Assembly (NCBI GenBank): GCA_944474755.1
Contig: OX104112.1
Coordinates: 91,029,756-91,093,755, forward strand
From: Limnoperna fortunei
Taxonomy: Eukaryota; Mollusca; Bivalvia; Mytilida; Modiolidae
Length of the DNA stretch: 64,000 nucleotides
Direction: 5' to 3'
A program made the position numbers and the translations under genes. The notes beneath the pieces are model-generated. The model was not told the DNA's origin. It searched no databases and saw nothing but the letters and a program-made list of their open reading frames with translations. This document shows, piece after piece, positions 18,352 to 28,200 of the stretch. The stretch's first letter is position 1. Each line of letters begins with the position of its first letter.

Positions 18352-20124
18352 TTATAATTCTGTGAAATAATAGTTGCGATTTTTAAAACAGCAAAAAACA
18401 GTTACAGAAACCCATCTAAACCTCAAACGTACATAGGCCGGAAAGGGCATGGATATGCAAAACATAGTACCAAAGGAATCGCGGTTCTGTAGATATTGAT
18501 AGGAAAAAAAATGAAACACTAAATTGTATTTATATTATATTTTATTTGAAATCTCATTCGATTTAATTTGGAAATCATTGGGGCAGAGAAAACATTGTCC
18601 CCTCTCCCAGACGATACGCTAGGAGGACGCCATCTTGTTTACATTGGATACTGAAAGTAGTCCGCTCAGAGGAAATATCGATATATAAATTATCTGAGAA
18701 GACGCCATTTAAGTGTTTTTATCCAATCAAAGCACTTAATATAAATAAATAACAGCATGAATAGAATTATATCACATTAGAACGACAATTTACAATCAGC
18801 GCTTTGTGTGGCAACTTTTATGGATTCAGGGCATGTTTCTTGAAGATCAAGCTCACGTGTTCGAGTCCAATACTTACACCAAAGTGTTGGAGATTAAGAA
18901 AAAAAGGACATCCAAATATAGTCATTTTCCGTTCCTTTTGATATGTCCCAGAATAGCATTGCAGAAAATTAATTTACATTTGAGAGAGTGTAACATGGGT
19001 TTGACTCTCAAAGAACGATGTTACATCAGTAGAAACAGGCGATAAAATGTAACGTGCAAAACATATACATAGTAAAAATAATACATATTTCAAGCTGGTT
19101 TTCGGCAATCACGTTAACTACCTTTCACATGCACATCCTACTCCCGTCAGAGTGAACGTTTTCTCATCATTTCATTTGGAGATCAATGTTAATCAACAGA
19201 AAAAGAAGACAACCAAAAAGTAATGTTTGGAACTTTCTTATTTTGTAAATACCCTTTAGTGCGAACAAACAAGGCAAACAGGTTGACACTAGATATTTGT
19301 TCTCCAATTTCACTTTGTTGATTTAATTAATCAATATCTTGTATGCACAAGCCATACAAACAGGACAGGACACAAACACATAAATGAAATCTTCTGCAAT
19401 ATATAGTTTGTAACAACAGAATATTCGTGCACATTTAATGTTAAATACACTATATTAGGCTTGCCAGACAAACAAAGAAGTAAAAATAACAAGAAACCCA
19501 AACATATGGCGAATTAAAGATAAAAAAGTTGTCATTCTACATACTTATAAACAATTACTCGGAAAACAAAGAATCCTTTCTGACCCATTGACACATTCCA
19601 TTCAAATACATGTTAAAACATCTTCGTTTTTTTTTTTAAATTAACGAGATTTCGAATGTAAGACGATCCAGATTTGCTAGGCAATAAAAGAAGGGGGAAA
19701 TTTTATTGCAAAGCAGTACGAATGTTATTGTTGTCAAACATTCGTATAGACAGGGGACCAGAATAACATATAAACTTTAGTAAAATGCAAGCATATGTAT
19801 AAGGAGCTGCAAAGGAAAGTGTCCACACTGGTTGTGGCTCCTGATTCAGTTCACATGTCTATGTGCCAAAGTAACATACATTTACACGCACAATATATGT
19901 ATAATTTGCACGCATTTCGTACGAAAATCGTGGTTCTTTCATATGCAAAGAAAAATAGAAATGCATTTAAAAGGCTAGAAAAACATAATGATTATAAGCA
20001 AGTTATAAGCAAGCAGACCAACAAAAATGTAAAAAAAATACAATGTACACGTAATTACAAGTAACAATACAAGAACACTTCTAAATAAACTTAAATTGTA
20101 AAAATTATGAAACATGTGTACATG

Positions 20125-20165
20125 CAGGGACAGTCTATACTAACTGTTAGGATAGACTGTCCCTG
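20125..20165. repeat. Inverted repeat CAGGGACAGTCTAT
   Basis: Perfect 14-bp arms (20125-20138 and 20152-20165) with a 13-bp loop. The arm is the same motif seen singly near 9717 and 9878 and, with one change, near 22898. It is probably the end sequence of a small dispersed element. Confidence 0.85.
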
Positions 20166-21831
20166 GTACAACCGAAAGATCCAAGACAGCGTGGCATAAT
20201 ACACGTAAACATGCACATATTGAAAGCCCGCTATTATTTATTGAATACGTCATGTGTAAACACAAATAAAAATGATAAAATCACGTTTAAACATTTCTAT
20301 GGAGACATCTTCTTTGTATTCGTGTGCAACAGTTGTGCCGAGTTTCAGAATCAATTGAAGGGAAATAACTCGGATACGCATAAAATGGATTACAATTTCT
20401 TCAAAGGTGTTTTTATATTTGTTTTAATAGAAAAGGTAATTTTTTAATACATATGAAACCATTACATGTGTCTTTTTGATATTGAAATTTAAGTGTAAAT
20501 GTATAGTCTTAGCTGCTAGAATTCAACGATTAGGAACAAATAATAATGTTAATAGCTACAGTTATGTACAGTCCATTCAGAATGTTGAAGAATTAACTTT
20601 ATGTGATATATTTTCTAAAGAAAAATACTATTTATACAATTATTATACTTAATAATGTTGAAAGTTACATTTTTATCTCCCACAAACACGTGGCAAAAAT
20701 GTGTCAATATAATTTATTTATTTATTGAACGTTTTAATGTAAATCCGCCAAACACCTCGCCGTTCAGTTGTCCCGTTTGAAGCATTTATTTCGTGTTTGT
20801 CACTTTTTTGATGAACACAATTACAAGTATCTTCTTTGCATTATTCTTCACAGCAAGTGTCCAGAAAATAAACAAAGTATCAAATGTATACCGGTAATTT
20901 ATTTTAGATATCCCTTCTTACGCCTCTTATACAAAGTCCAGTTGTTGCATCTCAGGATTGATTTTTTCTTAAATCTCGATTAAAAAAAATAAAATAAGTT
21001 TAGGTTTCGTTTCATCTAAACGTTGTCTTTTTGTGTTGTACATAATTGTGTGACGTTCAAATTAATAACAAAAAGGTTGCACTTTACAAATGTTACACAA
21101 GTAAATCTCTAAATGTTTGTACGTTTACTTGTTTGAGTTTGCCACTTTCAGCTTCTTTACAGCTTTATCATTGCGTCCAATTTTTATTCAATTTTTGTGG
21201 GTGGGGGGAGCCGGAGTACCCAGTGAAAGCACCCGTAAGGAGAAAAACTAGCAATCTTTGCTCATTAAATTTGAAGTCTAGCACAGTGAATTCTAGCAAG
21301 TCACAACCTTCATGTTGACACGCCGGTACTCAATAGTACATGACTAACTGGTATCTTAAGATACGGTCATATGTGTGTAAGTTATATTAGATTCGGATTC
21401 AGACAAGAAAGCACAAACATTCCGAAACGAAGCCCTCTTCTTTTACACGCTTTAAAAGAGGGTGGTAGAGTAAATTGTTCTCTTTTAAAATCCAAGTGAA
21501 TAAGGGAAAATCTTAATATAATCCGTGCTGTAATTTAGTACTTAGATTTTTGATCTTGTTTTATTTACGCCTCGGTATCTTCTGAAGGGAAAAAATCACC
21601 GTTTTAGTAGCGTAACAGTCAATAGAAGTTTCCCACTGAAGTTTCCGGTCGAAAAAAATGTGAATATATTTTTTTTAAATATACTGACCAAAAACGCCTC
21701 TGTATTTTCTGATTTATTATCACTGTACATTTTTACAATTACATAAAGTATTTAATTTTTGGGCATATTTTGGGGCATGATTTACTTAAATGTGTAACAG
21801 AGTCTCTTAGAATATACATGATTTTTCTTGC

Positions 21832-21880
21832 ATTTAGGCTATCAATTCATGTTTAAACAATACAAATTGATAGCCTAAAT
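21832..21880. repeat. Perfect 16-bp inverted repeat
   Basis: ATTTAGGCTATCAATT (21832-21847) pairs with AATTGATAGCCTAAAT (21865-21880) across a 17-bp loop. Just downstream (about 21902-21958) a short motif, AAGCAGATTAAGAnAAATTT, is directly duplicated. Confidence 0.88.
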
Positions 21881-22071
21881 AATTGTTTGTCTATTTCTAT
21901 GATTAAGCAGATTAAGAAAAATTTATTTCTCTGTTTAAGCAGATTAAGAGAAATTTGATTAAAATTGTTTGCTACTAAGCCACTTGAAATCTAATGTATA
22001 GTTGATGCGTCTTTTTGTTACCATATTTCCTCCTTACATGTATGTATAACTCACAATATCTTTTTACACAG

Positions 22072-22645
22072 ATATTTCCAAGTGCAAGTGACACTGGACC
22101 TCAAGTCATGTCTGTGGTTGTAAATAAGAATTCACTGTCCGACCAAGAACACATTCGCATTTTAAAACCACCGGCAGTTTTAACGAGCGTTAGAAGTGTA
22201 AATGTAGAATATAAATGTTCTACAGAACAAATTATTTTTTTCCAAATAGAAGCCGTTTTGATTAAAGATCTTAAGTTAGTACAATCAAAACTATTTCACA
22301 AGTCATGGAAATGCTCAAAAGGACAGTCAAAAATTCGTCGCGTTAGACTGAAAATAGATGAAACATATTTTGTAAGACCAGATTTTCTAAATAAGGAACC
22401 GGCTTTTATAGAGGATCATAGTGTTTTTATTCGTCTGTGGATGTTAAATCCAGGTCTGCATAAAATTGCGAAAGAAAAAGACGACGGATATACCAGGGCA
22501 AAGGTCAAAGTATTTTACAGTACAAGTATTCCACACCCGTATTCAAGACCTCGAAGACACTTATTTAAATCTTGTGAAAGCTGGAGATACAAAGTATTGG
22601 AGGCCTTATCTTCTAGTATTATAAACAAGTGTCCCTATGAAGATG
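22072..22645 (+). CDS. Coding exon of unrecognised, probably extracellular protein
   Basis: Acceptor CTTTTTACACAG ends at 22071 and donor GTAAGT starts at 22646. The 574-bp exon enters in phase 0 and leaves in phase 1, encoding 191 residues. The frame is also open for a short way into both introns, but no ATG fits a start, so this is an internal exon. The peptide starts IFPSASDTGPQVMSVVVNKN. It has cysteines in VEYKCST, HKSWKCSKG, FKSCESW and NKCPYEDG. Alternating hydrophobic stretches (IIFFQIEAVLI, VRLKIDETYFV, HSVFIRLWML) suggest a beta-rich fold with two possible disulfides. I do not recognise the family. No other exon of this gene was found in the window; the next thing downstream is the satellite array. 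Confidence 0.75.
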
Positions 22646-23170
22646 GTAAGTCATTTGTTTCTTTATTTCCCAATTCAATAATGCATAATTTTACTCATGA
22701 AGGTTGAAAGCATATACATACAAATAAACAATTACAAATAAACATGAATATTTCAAGTGCACAAGACATTTTAAGTATGTATGAAACAAATCATTAAATA
22801 AATTCAAGGGAAGGTAAGACTACGAGAATTCGGACTCCAATCTTTGTTTGCAATGATTGGCAATTTTCCTGTAGAGTGGTTATATTATCCAAAGTATAGA
22901 CTCTCCCTGTTTGATCTTATTTCTTTGTAGCGCCACCATCAGTTTGGGTATTTTTTTTTAAGGTTTCCGTGGTAAGGGTAAAGTAAAGATGGTAGTCGGT
23001 ACACAGTCTGAAATAAAAGAGTATTATTCTGAAAATATTCATATTTCGCATTATATTTTTTTATGTAAAATTATTTGGTCCAACAATTTTGTCAGTTAAA
23101 ATTACACATTGACGGAACTGAAGAACGTCGCCGAATTAGAACTTAGTTTAGAAACATCCGGTAGTATGAA
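22646..23170 (+). other. Intron-like stretch between the exon and the satellite
   Basis: AT-rich with no supported exon. It contains a fragment of the local SINE family (22833-22879) and a TATAGACTCTCCCTG motif near 22898. A TTTTGTCAG acceptor-like site ends at 23095, but in the required phase the frame closes after five codons. Confidence 0.5.
22833..22879 (+). mobile_element. SINE body fragment
   Basis: GACTCCAATCTTTGTTTGCA and GATTGGCAATTTTCCTGTAG align to the middle of the SINE at 17801-18070 (GACTCCAATCTAAATTGACA, GATTGCCAGTTTTCCTACCG). Head and tail are missing. Confidence 0.55.
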
Positions 23171-24161
23171 GGTATCAATGTACTATTGCATAACGGTATG
23201 GGCGCGGCCATTTTATGAGCACAAAGTAAAGCGTGAAAAAAACTGTCAGGTTAAACGCGATTGGTCAATAATGATTGTTAAAGTAAATATATTTTGGAAA
23301 GAAATGCAATCTTTGGTATGAAAATACACAAAAAAGAAGTTTTATACACATTTAGGAGGAAGAAATCAAATTTCGAATACGTAGGGGCACCTCGAGGAAA
23401 TTAGAAAAAAATGAGACTCCCCCTTTTTGACCTTCATTTTTCAGCCAGAAAAGCAATGCGAACCTATATTTTTAATAACACCAAATAAACCCCCTATTCT
23501 TTAACATAAATAATCTCTCTTAATTTAACATTAAATTAACTTTGTCTTTCAAGGAAATAATAATCGAAAAGGGGTACCCCATATGGAAAATAACATAGAA
23601 AGGCCATTGGTCCATTGTATTCTATACATGTTTCTTTTTGGCATTTGAATTCCGCAAATTTTACTTTAAGCGCATAAATTCAGCATAAAATCATAGATTA
23701 TGACAAAATTCATTGTTTATATTCACGTTTTAATTAGCTATAGTCTATTTCATGAAACATGCTATTTTCAATGCAACGTTAGGGGTGGGAATGATGAAAC
23801 AATGACGGAAAGGCTCGTGGTCAATGTGTACACTACATTTGGAGTTTGTATGTTACAGGACGCATAAAACAGCAAATTTAGTCTAATTCAGTGATTCAAA
23901 TTGAACTTTTGACAATATAAAAGAACTATGATCTTTACGTTTTTTTCGGCCCTAATCTGACTTTCTGGTTGTGTTATAATAATGGGCGATAATTTCACAA
24001 ATGTTAAACGATTTCGAAACGCTGTTTACAAATCACCGAAGTAAGGTCCAGCATTCAACCATAATGTTGTACTATGAAATTTAGGTCAGTTTTGAACAAG
24101 TTATAGTCTGTTTCAAAAACCGTTAATTTTCGGAAGATCATTTAGACCGCATTTCGTTCGT

Positions 24162-24389
24162 TCATTTGTGGACCCTGAATGAAAATTTAAGATAGAACAA
24201 TCGTCGAACATAGGCATCTACACATGCTATGTGAAAAACACCAACAGTAAAGATAAAAAACATCAATTTTGAAGCGCAGCACAAACTGAGGAGAAAAAAA
24301 ACTACTTGCAAAAACGCGCCTTTTTTTCTAGGGGTGGCCTTTAAAAAACGGCACTTAAAGCATAAAGGAACATCGATGTATATGCCCAA
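24162..24389 (-). other. Frame created by an A-run length change in unit 1
   Basis: A 75-codon minus-strand frame (starting MGIYIDVPLCFKCR) exists only where the A run after GGAG is eight long, as here in unit 1 and at 26763-26990 in unit 3. In units with seven A it is frameshifted. It is a by-product of homopolymer variation, not a gene. Confidence 0.1.
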
Positions 24390-24478
24390 CTACATACAAG
24401 TTTTGTAATTGAATCAACAGTACTAAAGGTATGCAATTTGCTTAATTCTGCATCCATTTAATATCTCTATAGGTATCA

Positions 24479-24622
24479 ATGTACTATTGCATAACGGTAT
24501 GGGCGCGGCCATTTTATGAGCACAAAGTAAAGCGTGAAAAAAACTGTCAGGTTAAACGCGATTGGTCAATAATGATTGTTAAAGTAAATATATTTTGGAA
24601 AGAAATGCAATCTTTGGTATGA
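24479..24622 (+). other. 47-codon ATG frame present in every full unit
   Basis: The frame starts MYYCITVWARPFYEHK and ends KEMQSLV before TGA. It repeats in all full units and is absent from the 844-bp units, which lack the first 456 bp. The peptide is basic with no recognised domain. It carries no silent-change signal because the units are identical, so coding cannot be argued. It is listed as a landmark only. Confidence 0.15.
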
Positions 24623-25216
24623 AAATACACAAAAAAGAAGTTTTATACACATTTAGGAGGAAGAAATCAAATTTCGAATACGTAGGGGCACCTCGAGGAA
24701 ATTAGAAAAAAATGAGACTCCCCCTTTTTGACCTTCATTTTTCAGCCAGAAAAGCAATGCGAACCTATATTTTTAATAACACCAAATAAACCCCCTATTC
24801 TTTAACATAAATAATCTCTCTTAATTTAACATTAAATTAACTTTGTCTTTCAAGGAAATAATAATCGAAAAGGGGTACCCCATATGGAAAATAACATAGA
24901 AAGGCCATTGGTCCATTGTATTCTATACATGTTTCTTTTTGGCATTTGAATTCCGCAAATTTTACTTTAAGCGCATAAATTCAGCATAAAATCATAGATT
25001 ATGACAAAATTCATTGTTTATATTCACGTTTTAATTAGCTATAGTCTATTTCATGAAACATGCTATTTTCAATGCAACGTTAGGGGTGGGAATGATGAAA
25101 CAATGACGGAAAGGCTCGTGGTCAATGTGTACACTACATTTGGAGTTTGTATGTTACAGGACGCATAAAACAGCAAATTTAGTCTAATTCAGTGATTCAA
25201 ATTGAACTTTTGACAA

Positions 25217-25224
25217 TATAAAAG
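25217..25224 (+). promoter_or_regulatory. TATAAAAG box inside the satellite unit
   Basis: A perfect TATA-box consensus (TATAAAAG) occurs once per unit, in both long and short units. An ATTGG (inverted CCAAT) and a GCGGCCATTTTA motif, similar to YY1 sites, lie near the unit start but are lost in the short units. No transcript is evident. Such a motif is expected now and then by chance in AT-rich DNA. Confidence 0.25.
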
Positions 25225-28200
25225 AACTATGATCTTTACGTTTTTTTCGGCCCTAATCTGACTTTCTGGTTGTGTTATAATAATGGGCGATAATTTCACA
25301 AATGTTAAACGATTTCGAAACGCTGTTTACAAATCACCGAAGTAAGGTCCAGCATTCAACCATAATGTTGTACTATGAAATTTAGGTCAGTTTTGAACAA
25401 GTTATAGTCTGTTTCAAAAACCGTTAATTTTCGGAAGATCATTTAGACCGCATTTCGTTCGTTCATTTGTGGACCCTGAATGAAAATTTAAGATAGAACA
25501 ATCGTCGAACATAGGCATCTACACATGCTATGTGAAAAACACCAACAGTAAAGATAAAAAACATCAATTTTGAAGCGCAGCACAAACTGAGGAGAAAAAA
25601 ACTACTTGCAAAAACGCGCCTTTTTTTCTAGGGGTGGCCTTTAAAAAACGGCACTTAAAGCATAAAGGAACATCGATGTATATGCCCAACTACATACAAG
25701 TTTTGTAATTGAATCAACAGTACTAAAGGTATGCAATTTGCTTAATTCTGCATCCATTTAATATCTCTATAGGTATCAATGTACTATTGCATAACGGTAT
25801 GGGCGCGGCCATTTTATGAGCACAAAGTAAAGCGTGAAAAAAACTGTCAGGTTAAACGCGATTGGTCAATAATGATTGTTAAAGTAAATATATTTTGGAA
25901 AGAAATGCAATCTTTGGTATGAAAATACACAAAAAAGAAGTTTTATACACATTTAGGAGGAAGAAATCAAATTTCGAATACGTAGGGGCACCTCGAGGAA
26001 ATTAGAAAAAAATGAGACTCCCCCTTTTTGACCTTCATTTTTCAGCCAGAAAAGCAATGCGAACCTATATTTTTAATAACACCAAATAAACCCCCTATTC
26101 TTTAACATAAATAATCTCTCTTAATTTAACATTAAATTAACTTTGTCTTTCAAGGAAATAATAATCGAAAAGGGGTACCCCATATGGAAAATAACATAGA
26201 AAGGCCATTGGTCCATTGTATTCTATACATGTTTCTTTTTGGCATTTGAATTCCGCAAATTTTACTTTAAGCGCATAAATTCAGCATAAAATCATAGATT
26301 ATGACAAAATTCATTGTTTATATTCACGTTTTAATTAGCTATAGTCTATTTCATGAAACATGCTATTTTCAATGCAACGTTAGGGGTGGGAATGATGAAA
26401 CAATGACGGAAAGGCTCGTGGTCAATGTGTACACTACATTTGGAGTTTGTATGTTACAGGACGCATAAAACAGCAAATTTAGTCTAATTCAGTGATTCAA
26501 ATTGAACTTTTGACAATATAAAAGAACTATGATCTTTACGTTTTTTTCGGCCCTAATCTGACTTTCTGGTTGTGTTATAATAATGGGCGATAATTTCACA
26601 AATGTTAAACGATTTCGAAACGCTGTTTACAAATCACCGAAGTAAGGTCCAGCATTCAACCATAATGTTGTACTATGAAATTTAGGTCAGTTTTGAACAA
26701 GTTATAGTCTGTTTCAAAAACCGTTAATTTTCGGAAGATCATTTAGACCGCATTTCGTTCGTTCAATTGTGGACCCTGAATGAAAATTTAAGATAGAACA
26801 ATCGTCGAACATAGGCATCTACACATGCTATGTGAAAAACACCAACAGTAAAGATAAAAAACATCAATTTTGAAGCGCAGCACAAACTGAGGAGAAAAAA
26901 AACTACTTGCAAAAACGCGCCTTTTTTTCTAGGGGTGGCCTTTAAAAAACGGCACTTAAAGCATAAAGGAACATCGATGTATATGCCCAACTACATACAA
27001 GTTTTGTAATTGAATCAACAGTACTAAAGGTATGCAATTTGCTTAATTCTGCATCCATTTAATATCTCTATAGGTATCAATGTACTATTGCATAACGGTA
27101 TGGGCGCGGCCATTTTATGAGCACAAAGTAAAGCGTGAAAAAAACTGTCAGGTTAAACGCGATTGGTCAATAATGATTGTTAAAGTAAATATATTTTGGA
27201 AAGAAATGCAATCTTTGGTATGAAAATACACAAAAAAGAAGTTTTATACACATTTAGGAGGAAGAAATCAAATTTCGAATACGTAGGGGCACCTCGAGGA
27301 AATTAGAAAAAAATGAGACTCCCCCTTTTTGACCTTCATTTTTCAGCCAGAAAAGCAATGCGAACCTATATTTTTAATAACACCAAATAAACCCCCTATT
27401 CTTTAACATAAATAATCTCTCTTAATTTAACATTAAATTAACTTTGTCTTTCAAGGAAATAATAATCGAAAAGGGGTACCCCATATGGAAAATAACATAG
27501 AAAGGCCATTGGTCCATTGTATTCTATACATGTTTCTTTTTGGCATTTGAATTCCGCAAATTTTACTTTAAGCGCATAAATTCAGCATAAAATCATAGAT
27601 TATGACAAAATTCATTGTTTATATTCACGTTTTAATTAGCTATAGTCTATTTCATGAAACATGCTATTTTCAATGCAACGTTAGGGGTGGGAATGATGAA
27701 ACAATGACGGAAAGGCTCGTGGTCAATGTGTACACTACATTTGGAGTTTGTATGTTACAGGACGCATAAAACAGCAAATTTAGTCTAATTCAGTGATTCA
27801 AATTGAACTTTTGACAATATAAAAGAACTATGATCTTTACGTTTTTTTCGGCCCTAATCTGACTTTCTGGTTGTGTTATAATAATGGGCGATAATTTCAC
27901 AAATGTTAAACGATTTCGAAACGCTGTTTACAAATCACCGAAGTAAGGTCCAGCATTCAACCATAATGTTGTACTATGAAATTTAGGTCAGTTTTGAACA
28001 AGTTATAGTCTGTTTCAAAAACCGTTAATTTTCGGAAGATCATTTAGACCGCATTTCGTTCGTTCATTTGTGGACCCTGAATGAAAATTTAAGATAGAAC
28101 AATCGTCGAACATAGGCATCTACACATGCTATGTGAAAAACACCAACAGTAAAGATAAAAAACATCAATTTTGAAGCGCAGCACAAACTGAGGAGAAAAA

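Larger units (their letters stand above)
18352..22071. other. AT-rich intergenic or 5' intron, no exon recognised
   Basis: No RNA gene or credible exon was found. A GACGCCATCTTGTTTACATTGG stretch near 18625 resembles a YY1-type promoter motif (GCCATCTTG), and a related GACGCCATTTAAG follows near 18701. This could be a promoter of the exon at 22072, but no first exon could be identified. Frames at 18806, 19795, 20211, 20768 and 21046 carry no domain signature. Confidence 0.5.
24472..25771 (+). repeat. Representative full satellite unit (1,300 bp)
   Basis: The unit is AT-rich and without long frames. Landmarks here: a 47-codon ATG frame at 24479-24622; a perfect palindrome GGGGTACCCC at 24872-24881; CATATGG just after it; GAATTC near 24950; a TATAAAAG box at 25217-25224; and two similar stretches, GCTATAGTCTATTTCATGAA (25038) and GTTATAGTCTGTTTCAAAAA (25401), 363 bp apart. 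A seven-A run follows GGAG near 25593. Confidence 0.95.

Noticed and set aside
22015..22071. Start of the 22072 exon's frame at 22015 as a signal peptide
   Set aside because: The frame opens at TTG, and a good splice acceptor lies at 22071. The upstream part is intron sequence that happens to be open.
23096..23170. A next coding exon between the TTTTGTCAG site and the satellite
   Set aside because: In the phase required by the exon at 22072 the frame stops after about five codons; the longer frame here has an in-frame TAA right after the acceptor. At best a very short terminal exon.
24162..26990. Two identical 75-codon minus-strand frames (24162-24389 and 26763-26990) as a repeated gene
   Set aside because: They exist only in the two units with eight A instead of seven; all other units are frameshifted. 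No domain recognised.
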